DNA of 5,848 nt from Adlercreutzia rubneri (GTDB lineage Bacteria; Actinomycetota; Coriobacteriia; Coriobacteriales; Eggerthellaceae), in assembly GCF_009755265.1 (NCBI RefSeq), contig NZ_WPOO01000034.1, forward strand, positions 1 to 5,848, given 5' to 3'. The number at the start of each line of letters is the position of its first letter. Within the stretch, counting starts at the first letter, position 1. Below the pieces are notes generated by a model that saw nothing but the letters and a program-made list of their open reading frames with translations, was not told where the DNA came from and searched no databases. This document shows, piece after piece, positions 1 through 5,813 of the stretch. Both the position numbers and the translations under genes were made by a program.

Positions 1-13
1 CGCCCCTCCCCTG

Positions 14-49
14 CGCACAAGTTCCACCCGCCGCACAAGTTTCGACCCC
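14..49. repeat. Imperfect 18-nt tandem direct repeat
   Basis: Two adjacent copies occupy 14-31 and 32-49. Both start CGCACAAGTT and then diverge slightly, with 14 of 18 positions identical. The shared core CGCACAAGTT is 10 bases long. The copies could be paired regulator sites on one face of the helix or a chance duplication. No function can be assigned. Confidence 0.4.
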
Positions 50-230
50 TAAGCCAGACTTGCGTATCGCGCCCTTCCCCGTCGCACCCCACCAGTCACG
101 CGCGCTTCGCGCCCCCTCACCCTTGACCCCCCAGCACCACCCTCTTACCGCTCGCATCTGCAAAACCTTTCCAAGCAATCCCGAAGCCGCATTTGGGCAA
201 TAATTTCGACTTGTTAGACTTTCGCCCCCC

Positions 231-257
231 TTGGCGACCTCCGCTTTGAGCTATATT
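231..257 (+). promoter_or_regulatory. Candidate promoter of the fumarase operon
   Basis: TATATT at 252-257 matches five of six bases of the sigma-70 -10 consensus and lies in the most AT-rich part of the leader. TTGGCG at 231-236 matches four of six bases of the -35 consensus, but the 15-nt spacer is shorter than the usual 16-18. Transcription from here would start near 264 and give a leader of roughly 100 nt before the GTG start at 368. The assignment rests on consensus matching only. Confidence 0.3.
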
Positions 258-290
258 GGGCAGAAAACGACCTAATTGCCCGGAAAATCT

Positions 291-310
291 GAGAATATCT
301 CCCAAGGAGA
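291..310 (+). other. Two mutually exclusive mini-hairpins with a buried SD-like motif
   Basis: GAGA (291-294) can pair with TCTC (298-301) around ATA. Alternatively TCTCC (298-302) can pair with GGAGA (306-310) around CAA. The two stems share bases 298-301, so only one can form. The second stem contains AAGGAG (304-309), which looks like a ribosome binding site, but no start codon stands at a workable distance behind it. The stems are only four and five base pairs, so this may be coincidental. Confidence 0.25.
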
Positions 311-357
311 CTCTAACAACTCGAAATTCTTGCTCCAAACAGGCCCGACTATTGGAT

Positions 358-362
358 GGAGG
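358..362 (+). promoter_or_regulatory. Ribosome binding site deciding the fumarase alpha start
   Basis: GGAGG at 358-362 lies five bases before the GTG at 368. It overlaps the ATG at 356, which itself has no Shine-Dalgarno sequence in front of it. This favours GTG 368 over the longer ATG 356 start. Confidence 0.6.
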
Positions 363-367
363 CGTCC

Positions 368-1309
368 GTGAACGAAGAGACCCCCGAAACGATGGCCAGA
401 GGCGAAATGCCTACTGGCGAAAACGTGCCCCACGAAAGGTGCCCCCGACAACCATTGGCTACCGAACGCCTTGACGCCGAGACGGTAGGCGAGGCGGTTT
501 ACGACGCCATTCGCCAGTGCGCCGTGACGTTGCGACCCGATTTTCGGAAGGCCGTGGAAGCGGCGCGCGAGGAGGCAGCACCCGAGAGCCGGGAGGCCGG
601 CGTGCTCGACCGCATCTTGGAAAACGCCCGCATCGGCGCGACCGACGGCGTGCCCATCTGCCAGGACACCGGCAGCGTGTGGGTGTGTCTGGAAGTCGGC
701 GAGTCGCTCGCAGTGCCCGGCAACATCTTCAGCCGCGTGAACGACGCGGTGGCCCGGGCCTACACGGACGGCCGCCTGCGCATGTCGCTCGTGCGCGACG
801 CCCTGTTCGACCGCGCCAACACCGGCGACAACACGCCCGCCTTCTGCGAGCTGAAGCTCGTGCCCGGCGACAGCGCCACCCTGCACGTGCTGCTGAAGGG
901 CGGCGGCTCCGACAACGCCTCCCGCGTGGTCATGCTGCCCCCCGGCGCGGGCGCCGACAGCGTGCGCCGGGTGGTCCTCGATTGCGTCCGCGAGAAGGCG
1001 GCCAACGCCTGCCCGCCGCTCGTCATCGGGCTGGGCGTGGGCGCCACCTTCGACAAGGTGGCAGGGCTCGCCAAGCACGCCCTTCTGCGCGAGGTGGGCA
1101 GCTCGGCCGCAAGCGCCGAGGCCGCGGCCTTCGAAGAGGAGCTGCTCGCGGAGGTGAACGCGCTCGGCATCGGCCCTGCGGCCCTGGGAGGCGCGCCCAC
1201 GGCCCTGGCCGTGCACTTGGAAACGGCCCCCTGCCACATCGCCGCGCTGCCCGTGGCCGTGAACATGGGCTGCTGCGCCATGCGCAGCGCCTCCGTCCAG
1301 CTCGTCTAG
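368..1309 (+). CDS. fumA: Fumarate hydratase class I, alpha subunit
   Basis: This is the [4Fe-4S] catalytic subunit of a two-subunit class I fumarase, which reversibly hydrates fumarate to L-malate in the cytoplasm. The product is 313 aa from GTG 368, chosen for the GGAGG five bases upstream. ATG 356 would add four residues, and in-frame ATGs at 392 and 407 are also possible. Family landmarks are clear: PICQDTGS with Cys98, KGGGSDN at 177-183, ACPPLVIGLGVGATFDK with Cys215, and VNMGCCAMR near the C-terminus with Cys302 and Cys303. Cys98, Cys215 and one of the 302/303 pair (302 by alignment from memory) should hold the cluster. About 30 residues before the conserved LDAETVGEAVYDAI look poorly conserved and may be an extension or a misplaced start. 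The beta subunit follows after 24 nt, so the two are almost certainly one operon. L(+)-tartrate dehydratase alpha (TtdA) is a close relative and cannot be excluded by sequence alone. Confidence 0.93.
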   Translation: MNEETPETMARGEMPTGENVPHERCPRQPLATERLDAETVGEAVYDAIRQCAVTLRPDFRKAVEAAREEAAPESREAGVLDRILENARIGATDGVPICQDTGSVWVCLEVGESLAVPGNIFSRVNDAVARAYTDGRLRMSLVRDALFDRANTGDNTPAFCELKLVPGDSATLHVLLKGGGSDNASRVVMLPPGAGADSVRRVVLDCVREKAANACPPLVIGLGVGATFDKVAGLAKHALLREVGSSAASAEAAAFEEELLAEVNALGIGPAALGGAPTALAVHLETAPCHIAALPVAVNMGCCAMRSASVQLV

Positions 1310-1333
1310 CGCACCACCCCGAAAGGAACCCCC

Positions 1334-1885
1334 ATGGCGAAAACCGTCTCCCTCACCCTGCCGCTGACCCGCGCGGACCTTGCTGATCTGGAAGTCGGCG
1401 ATGAGGTGCTGCTCTCGGGCCCCGTCTACACCATGCGCGACGCCGGCCACGAGCGCGCCCTTCAGTGCCTGGAAGATACCGGACGTCTCCCCTTCGATCT
1501 GGAAGGCGCCACCCTCTTCTACGCCGGCCCCACCCCCGCCGCGGCCGGGCGTCCCTTGGGCTCGGTCGGCCCCACCACCGCCAGCCGCATGGATTTCGCC
1601 ACGCCGCGTCTCTTCGAGGCCGGCATCGTCGCCGCCATCGGCAAGGGCAAGCGCAGCCCCGAGGTCGTGAAGTCCTGCCAGGAAACCGGCAGCGTCTACC
1701 TCTGCACCGTGGGCGGCATCGCCGCGCTCCTGGCGAAGTCCGTCACCGAAAGCGAGCTTATCGGCTGGGAAGACCTCGGCACCGAGGCCCTAAGAAAGCT
1801 CACGCTAAAGGATTTCCCCACCTACGTCGCCGTCGACACCAAAGGCGGCGACCTCTACCGCGAGATAGAAGCCGCCGCCCAATAA
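1334..1885 (+). CDS. fumB: Fumarate hydratase class I, beta subunit
   Basis: This is the second subunit of the class I fumarase, equivalent to the C-terminal domain of single-chain enzymes such as E. coli FumA. It supplies substrate-binding residues that complete the active site next to the alpha-subunit cluster. The product is 183 aa, normal for stand-alone beta subunits. Conserved segments are GPVYTMRDAGHERA (29-42, with Arg35, Asp36 and His39), YAGPTPA (63-69), GPTTASRMD (79-87), IGKGK (102-106) and ETGSVYLCTVGGIAALLAKSV (117-137). The ATG is preceded by AAAGGAA at 1322-1328 with good spacing. The 24-nt gap to the alpha gene implies co-transcription and balanced production. A long inverted repeat begins 23 nt after the stop. 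TtdB of tartrate dehydratase is the main alternative. Confidence 0.93.
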   Translation: MAKTVSLTLPLTRADLADLEVGDEVLLSGPVYTMRDAGHERALQCLEDTGRLPFDLEGATLFYAGPTPAAAGRPLGSVGPTTASRMDFATPRLFEAGIVAAIGKGKRSPEVVKSCQETGSVYLCTVGGIAALLAKSVTESELIGWEDLGTEALRKLTLKDFPTYVAVDTKGGDLYREIEAAAQ

Positions 1886-1911
1886 GCACAGCAAAGTCAA
1901 CCATGCGAGAA

Positions 1912-1947
1912 GCGCTCGGAGGGTGCGCATCGCCGACCTCTGAGCGC
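1912..1947 (+). terminator. Stem-loop after the fumarase operon, possible transcript 3' end
   Basis: GCGCTCGGAGG (1912-1922) pairs with CCTCTGAGCGC (1937-1947) as 11 consecutive pairs, one of them G-U, around a 14-nt loop. It begins 26 nt after the beta-subunit stop. No U-tract follows, so it is not a classical intrinsic terminator. It could block exonucleases or act with Rho. It is also part of the left arm of the larger inverted repeat, so the two folds compete. Confidence 0.4.
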
Positions 1948-1969
1948 CCCGCGGAGAACGCCGTTAGTT

Positions 1970-2015
1970 AAAGAAATAGCCCCACGTCAGCAGCAAGCGT
2001 GCCGGGATGGGGCTA
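1970..2015 (-). terminator. Rho-independent terminator of topA
   Basis: Read on the minus strand, TAGCCCCA (2015-2008) and TGGGGCTA (1984-1977) form a GC-rich 8-bp stem around a 23-nt loop. The run TTTCTTT (1976-1970) follows at once. Stem plus T-rich tail in this orientation suits termination of the topoisomerase transcript about 100 nt past its stop. On the plus strand the same stem has no T-tract after it. The large loop lowers confidence. Confidence 0.5.
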
Positions 2016-2118
2016 CCTTATGTGCGTTCCTTCCGCTATTTCCTTTAACGGCGTTCGCAGCGGGATAAAGCGCTCAGCGGGCGGCGATGCGCACCCTCCG
2101 AGCGCTTCCCCGGCAAAG

Positions 2119-4638
2119 TTATTTCTTAGAAGCCGCTTTCCGGCCGCCTTTGGAGCGCGCCCCCTTCTTCTCAGCCTTCGCCTTCTCTTCCTCCTCCTTG
2201 CCCGGGCAGTCGAAGTTCGGGCACAGCTTCCACGGCCCGCGTGCCGTCTTGATGACCACCATGGGCGCGCCGCAGTGCTCGCACACCTCCTCGGTGGGAA
2301 TGATGTCGCCGTACTGGGGCAGCGGGTAGCGCGTCTGACACTCGTCGAAGTTCTCGCAGGTGATAGAGCGCTTCAGCGTGCGCGGGTTGCGCCGGGCGAT
2401 GAGGTTCTTGTCGAGCCCGCGCTCCGCGCACACGGGGCACTTGCCCACCACGACCTCGGGCTCCTGGTTGGAGGGGCAGGCAGGGTCGATGCACTGCACC
2501 CGGGGCTTGCTGCGGAAGGCGGTCACCTTCACCTGGGGCATGCCGCAGGTGGGGCACTTCTCGGGCACGGCCTCAATCTTGCCCTTGGGCAGCGGGTAGG
2601 TCACATCGCAGTCGGGCCAGCCGGCGCACCCGATGAACATCGACTTGGTCTTGTGGCTCGCCTTCAGTTGCAGATCCTTGCCGCACTTGGGGCACGGACC
2701 CACGTAGGCATCGGCGGCCACGGCGTCGGAGAGCGCGTCGGCCACCTCCTCGGAATGGGGCATGAGGTTCGCCAGCTCCTGCGCGAGCAGGTTGCGGGAG
2801 GTCTCCACCACCTCGGCCTTCGTCTGCTCCCCGTCGGCGATGCGGTCCATGGAGCGCTCCAGCTCGGCGGTCATCTCTGCATGGGTGATGTGCGGCGCGA
2901 ACTTGTCCAGGGCGTCGATGACGGCGATGCCCAGCTGCGAGGGCTCGATGGGGTCGTTCTGCACGTACTTCACCTGGTAGAGGCGCTCGATGATGGAGGC
3001 GCGGGTCGATTTCGTGCCGAGGCCCAGCTTCTCCATCTCCTGGACAAGCTTGCCCTGGGAATACCGCGCCGGCGGCTCGGTCTGCTTCTTGGTGCAGGTG
3101 GCGCCGTTGAAGGCGATGGTGGCGCCCTCGGAGAGCGCGGGGAGCTGCTCGTCCTTCTTCAGCCCGTAGGGGTAGATGGCGCGGAAGCCCGGCTCGGCCA
3201 GCACGTCGCCCTTGGCCACGAAGGGCTCGCCGGCCACATCCAGCGTCACCTTCGTGCCCTCCACGGTGGCCGGCCCCGAAAGGGTCGCCAAGAAGCGGCG
3301 GGCAATGAGGTTGTACAGTTTGTAGTCGGCCGCGGACAAATCGTCGGGCGTGGCGGCCGCCGTGGGGTAGATGGGCGGGTGGTCGGTGGTCTCGGTCTTG
3401 CCGCGCGTGGCCTTCAGGGGGCCGGCAGACAGCAGCTGCTTGCAGTAGGGGCCATAGGCGGGGTTCGCCGCGATGGCGTTCACCACCTCGGCCAGATCCA
3501 ACGAATCCGGGTACACCGTGTTGTCCACGCGGGGGTAGGAGATGTAGCCGTCCATGTACAGGCTCTCGGCGATGCGCATGCAGCGGGCGGGGCTGATGCC
3601 CTCGGCGGAGGCGGCGGCCATGAGGGACGTGGTGTTGAAGGGCACGGGCGCCGGCACCTTGCGGCGCTTCTTCTCCACGGAGGCCACTCGCGCACTCACG
3701 GCGCCTTCCACGCGGGCCATGGCGGCCGCAGCCTCGGCCTCGGCCTTGAAGCGGGCCGTGGCATGGGGCGCCTCGAAGGCCTCGGGGCCGTCGCCGGCGG
3801 TGGGGCCGGACGTCGCGCCACCGTCGAAGGCACCGCGGATGACCCAGTAGTCCTCGGGCACAAACGCCATGCGCTCGCGCTCGCGCTCGACGATGATGGC
3901 GAGCGTCGGCGTCTGCACACGCCCGGAGGAGCGCACGTTGCCGTAGCCGGCGAACTTCACCAGCGTGAGGTAGCGCGTGAGCACCGCGCCCCAGATGAGG
4001 TCGATGTCGCGGCGCGACCCGCCGGCGGCGGCCAAGTCGTCGTCCATGGGCACGAGGTTGGCGAAGGCATGGGTGATCTCCGGCTTCGTGAAGGCGGAGT
4101 AGCGCGCCCGCGACACCGGCGCCGTGGCGTTCACCTCGCGGCAGCACGACAGCGCGTCCGAGCCGATGAGCTCGCCCTCGCGGTCGAAGTCGGTGGCGAT
4201 GACGATGGAGTCGGCCTTCTTCGCCAGGTTTTTCAGGGAGCGGATGATGTCCTTCTCTTTGGGCAGCTTCTCGATGGGCGCGTAGATGAGGTACGGTAGC
4301 GCCTCCATCTTCCATCCCTTGAGCTCCACGCCATCGGCGGTGAAGGGCTTCTTCTTTTTGAAGGGGGGCTTGGCAAGGCTGTCCGGCACCACGGCGGGCA
4401 GCATCTCGCCCTCGGCGGTGACACCCTCCCAACCGCCACGCTTCTTATAGGTAAGGCTCGGGGTGAAATCCGGCTCCAGGATGTGGCCGCGCAGGCCGAT
4501 GGTCACCCACTCCTCCCCCTCGACTTCGAACCGGTAGACCGGCGTGTTGAACACCTTGTCGGCTTTGGGCTTGGAAGCGCCCAGAAGGTCGGCGATCTTC
4601 ACCGCCGCGTCGTTCTTCTCCGTAACGACCAGTTTCAC
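2119..4638 (-). CDS. topA: DNA topoisomerase I (type IA, archaeal-like TopA)
   Basis: This enzyme relaxes negatively supercoiled DNA by cutting one strand through a 5'-phosphotyrosine link. The product is 839 aa from a GTG at 4638, fixed by AAGGAGG eight bases upstream and by the MKLVVTEKN start typical of the Toprim fold. Toprim acids are Glu7 and Asp150, Asp152 and Glu154 in ATDFDREGE. SSGRVQTPTL (237-246) and the active-site segment GYISYPRVDN with catalytic Tyr368 follow, then PPARYSQGKLVQEMEKLGLG (522-541). The C-terminus has four Cys4 zinc fingers: Cys649/652/671/677, 695/698/716/721, 734/737/761/767 and 786/789/806/811. It ends in a Lys/Arg-rich tail (820-839) that probably binds DNA. 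The N-terminal domain, including FEVEGEEWVTIGLRGHILEPD, resembles archaeal TopA more than E. coli TopA, judged from memory. It converges on the fumarase operon and is transcribed alone. A topoisomerase III (TopB) label is the main alternative, but the zinc-finger tail favours TopA. Confidence 0.93.
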   Translation of the reverse strand: MKLVVTEKNDAAVKIADLLGASKPKADKVFNTPVYRFEVEGEEWVTIGLRGHILEPDFTPSLTYKKRGGWEGVTAEGEMLPAVVPDSLAKPPFKKKKPFTADGVELKGWKMEALPYLIYAPIEKLPKEKDIIRSLKNLAKKADSIVIATDFDREGELIGSDALSCCREVNATAPVSRARYSAFTKPEITHAFANLVPMDDDLAAAGGSRRDIDLIWGAVLTRYLTLVKFAGYGNVRSSGRVQTPTLAIIVERERERMAFVPEDYWVIRGAFDGGATSGPTAGDGPEAFEAPHATARFKAEAEAAAAMARVEGAVSARVASVEKKRRKVPAPVPFNTTSLMAAASAEGISPARCMRIAESLYMDGYISYPRVDNTVYPDSLDLAEVVNAIAANPAYGPYCKQLLSAGPLKATRGKTETTDHPPIYPTAAATPDDLSAADYKLYNLIARRFLATLSGPATVEGTKVTLDVAGEPFVAKGDVLAEPGFRAIYPYGLKKDEQLPALSEGATIAFNGATCTKKQTEPPARYSQGKLVQEMEKLGLGTKSTRASIIERLYQVKYVQNDPIEPSQLGIAVIDALDKFAPHITHAEMTAELERSMDRIADGEQTKAEVVETSRNLLAQELANLMPHSEEVADALSDAVAADAYVGPCPKCGKDLQLKASHKTKSMFIGCAGWPDCDVTYPLPKGKIEAVPEKCPTCGMPQVKVTAFRSKPRVQCIDPACPSNQEPEVVVGKCPVCAERGLDKNLIARRNPRTLKRSITCENFDECQTRYPLPQYGDIIPTEEVCEHCGAPMVVIKTARGPWKLCPNFDCPGKEEEEKAKAEKKGARSKGGRKAASKK

Positions 4639-4646
4639 GGAACCAT

Positions 4647-4653
4647 CCTCCTT
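4647..4653 (-). promoter_or_regulatory. Strong ribosome binding site of topA
   Basis: On the minus strand AAGGAGG, a full anti-16S match, lies eight bases before the GTG start at 4638. It decides the start of the topoisomerase, since no other start codon near it is in frame. Confidence 0.75.
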
Positions 4654-4655
4654 CT

Positions 4656-5095
4656 CGGCCGTGTGATGCGGCCCTCACGTTCGCACGATTTACCCCACCT
4701 TGAGATTTTTACGTGCGCGGGGTTTCTCTGGGCAGCCGCGCCGCCTTGAGGCCGCGCGAATGCGTGGGGCCTAGGATACACGATTTGCCGCAGCGCGGTG
4801 CGAGAAAGTCGTTAAATCTGCGCGACCCCGCATGCGGCTCCATTTCGCGTTCGCGCACCCCGCGCCCGGGCGCCTTCGCCTGCACCGCATTCGCGCGCGA
4901 AGCCGCCCCCGCAAGGTTCCCGTAAGGTCGATGACCGTTTCATGGGCGTCCCGTAGTCGATTTATGAAGACGGAGCCTGCGGGTTACCATAGATGCCGGA
5001 CGCCGTCGAATCGCAGCATTCGACCCGCGAATACCGAGCATCAACGTACCCCCGGCGGCGCCTTCGCGCAACGTGACCCACCCCGAGGAGATTCC
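4656..5095. other. Long GC-rich gap between divergent genes
   Basis: About 440 bases separate the topoisomerase start (minus) from the membrane-protein start (plus), so promoters for both should be here. I cannot place either confidently. The weak best guess for the plus gene is TTATGA 4962-4967 and TACCAT 4985-4990 with a 17-nt spacer. The stretch holds the 10-bp palindrome CCGCATGCGG (4828-4837) and the 12-bp palindrome TTCGCGCGCGAA (4890-4901), plus many CGCG-rich runs. An open frame from ATG 4832 runs into the next gene, but its Arg/Pro-rich translation does not look like protein. No tRNA, rRNA or known riboswitch is recognisable. Confidence 0.55.
5085..5090 (+). promoter_or_regulatory. 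Ribosome binding site of the membrane-protein gene
   Basis: GAGGAG lies five bases before the GTG at 5096. It decides this start over the upstream in-frame ATGs at 4832, 4931 and 4964, which lack comparable sites and would put an Arg-rich stretch before the membrane helix. Confidence 0.65.
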
Positions 5096-5590
5096 GTGAA
5101 CAGCAAGATCATCAAAGCCTTCATCGGCCTCATTGCCGCCTTCATCCTCGTCATCGCCGTTTTCGGCATCCTGCCCCAGCTGGGCATGAAGGGCCCCTTC
5201 GAGAACTTCCAGAACCCCCTGGCCGGCCTGTTCGAGGGCGGCAAAAACGCCGCGGCCAATGCGGCCCTTGACGTGTCGGGCCTGAAGTCGAAGGCCGAGA
5301 GCGCCCTGCGCGGCAATACCGATCGCATCGCCGAGGCCACGGGCATGTCCTCCTCCCAGGTGGACGCCGCCATCGACGCGCTGGACATCCAAAGCTGGGA
5401 GGTGACGAGCCTGCCCGAGGGCGCCGAGAAGACCGGCTCGGCCAACATCAGCTACAGCGGCACCGACGCCACCATCACCACCTACGACGACCCCTCCGTC
5501 GTCACCGTCACCGCCATGGGCCAGGACATCACCCTCGCCGTCCCCGACTCTGCTCAAAGCTACTTGCCGTTCCTGAGCTATTTGGGGTAG
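5096..5590 (+). CDS. Hypothetical protein with one N-terminal membrane helix
   Basis: I do not recognise the family. The 164-aa product begins VNSKIIK, and a strongly hydrophobic stretch (residues 8-26, AFIGLIAAFILVIAVFGIL) follows. The short positive N-terminus and the absence of a clear cleavage site suggest a signal anchor with the rest outside the membrane. Residues 33-48 are rich in Gly, Pro and Phe. Residues 50-97 look helical and Ala-rich, including GMSSSQVDAAIDALDI. Residues 101-150 alternate Thr, Val and Ile in a pattern suggesting a small beta-rich domain, ending PFLSYLG. There are no cysteines. The start is GTG 5096, chosen for GAGGAG five bases upstream. It stands alone: its neighbour topA is divergent, and a terminator lies 88 nt after its stop. 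Codon use matches the neighbouring genes. A cell-envelope or secreted-domain role is a guess from topology only. Confidence 0.8.
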   Translation: MNSKIIKAFIGLIAAFILVIAVFGILPQLGMKGPFENFQNPLAGLFEGGKNAAANAALDVSGLKSKAESALRGNTDRIAEATGMSSSQVDAAIDALDIQSWEVTSLPEGAEKTGSANISYSGTDATITTYDDPSVVTVTAMGQDITLAVPDSAQSYLPFLSYLG

Positions 5591-5677
5591 GCCACCAAAG
5601 TGCCGGACGCAGCCGCTGAGACTGCGGATTCAAGCAAATTTCACCCAACGCGGGCCGCCTTGAACCAGCCGCGCTCT

Positions 5678-5705
5678 CTTGCCCGCGAAATCTGGCAAGT
5701 TTTTT
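5678..5705 (+). terminator. Rho-independent terminator after the membrane-protein gene
   Basis: CTTGCC (5678-5683) and GGCAAG (5694-5699) form a perfect 6-bp stem around a 10-nt loop, followed directly by six T residues (5700-5705). A competing outer pair, CGCGGGC (5649-5655) with GCCCGCG (5681-5687), overlaps its left arm and would prevent the terminator stem, so it could act as an anti-terminator or be incidental. Confidence 0.7.
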
Positions 5706-5740
5706 GAGGTTTTCGACATCGTTGAGTAGTAACCTCTCGC

Positions 5741-5813
5741 GGTACCATCGATCACCTGGCTTGGTACCGGCGATCAGCAAAAGGCGGTACCGCGAGTAGG
5801 CTGTCTCGGTACC
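5741..5813. repeat. Array of four phased GGTACC palindromes
   Basis: GGTACC occurs at 5741, 5763, 5786 and 5808, at intervals of 22, 23 and 22 nt, close to two helical turns. Three copies share more sequence after the palindrome: CGATCA in copies 1 and 2, TAATCA in copy 4, then AGC in copies 2 and 4. Copy 3 has diverged (GCGAGTAGGC). Copies 3 and 4 extend to CGGTACCG. The array begins 35 nt after the terminator of the preceding gene and runs almost to the window edge, so it probably belongs to the control region of the next gene. It resembles an operator cluster for a dimeric regulator. The regulator is unknown. Confidence 0.65.

Larger units (their letters stand above)
1..367. other. Gene-free leader upstream of the fumarase operon
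   Basis: No reading frame here looks like a real gene. The first ~130 bases are C-rich on the + strand and contain an imperfect 18-nt direct repeat (14-31 and 32-49) and a small perfect hairpin (100-112, five-base arms around CTT). From about 160 the composition becomes more AT-rich, as expected of a promoter region, with a possible -10 element TATATT at 252-257. Close to the gene lie two overlapping mini-hairpins (291-301 and 298-310). The downstream part most likely holds the promoter and 5' untranslated region of the fumarase operon. The far-left part may belong to the end of a neighbouring gene's regulatory region outside the window. Confidence 0.6.
1909..2108. repeat. Large interrupted inverted repeat between convergent genes
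   Basis: The outer arms 1909-1935 and 2082-2108 are perfectly complementary over 27 bases. Pairing continues inward with 1941-1947/2070-2076 (7 bp), 1956-1966/2046-2056 (11 bp) and 1970-1979/2036-2045 (9 of 10), separated by short mismatched or bulged stretches. The centre, 1980-2035, contains its own hairpin (1977-1984/2008-2015). The left arm also folds on itself: 1912-1922 pairs with 1937-1947 as an 11-bp stem with one G-U pair. The right arm can form a 6-bp stem (2070-2075/2100-2105). The element fills nearly all the space between the fumarase stop and the topoisomerase stop. It could be a bidirectional terminator or mRNA-stabilising structure, or a REP/BIME- or MITE-like repeat. A 7-nt direct repeat GCAAAGT lies outside each arm (1891-1897 and 2113-2119), but not flush with them. 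No open reading frame is inside it. Confidence 0.85.

Noticed and set aside
117..338. 73-aa minus-strand frame in the left leader
   Set aside because: No recognisable domain, and it covers the likely promoter of the fumarase operon.
517..1386. 289-aa plus-strand frame overlapping fumarase alpha
   Set aside because: Arg-rich, low-complexity out-of-frame product of the real gene.
272..1450. 392-aa open frame on the minus strand opposite fumarase alpha
   Set aside because: The translation is dominated by His, Gly, Ala and Arg with no domain, as expected for the antisense of a GC-rich gene. The plus strand has clear fumarase motifs.
1886..2118. Insertion sequence remnant with terminal repeats and target duplication
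   Set aside because: The GCAAAGT direct repeats (1891-1897, 2113-2119) are not flush with the arms (11 and 4 nt away), and there is no transposase. A MITE-like origin remains only a possibility.
1999..4299. 766-aa plus-strand frame opposite topA
   Set aside because: Long only because stops are rare in GC-rich antisense. It is composed of Gly, His, Leu and Arg without motifs, while the minus strand is an intact topoisomerase. Its start also lies inside the inverted repeat.
2573..4432. 619-aa minus-strand frame inside topA
   Set aside because: Arg/His/Gly-rich frame-shifted shadow of topA with no independent start signal.
4940..5557. 205-aa minus-strand frame opposite the membrane-protein gene
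   Set aside because: Gly/Asp/Val-rich antisense artefact with no ribosome binding site.
4832..5590. Longer 252-aa version of the membrane protein starting at ATG 4832
   Set aside because: The extra 88 residues are Arg/Pro-rich and non-protein-like, and GAGGAG stands ideally before GTG 5096.
5529..5780. 83-aa minus-strand frame across the terminator and GGTACC array
   Set aside because: It overlaps the 3' end of a real gene, a terminator and a repeat array, and no family is recognisable.
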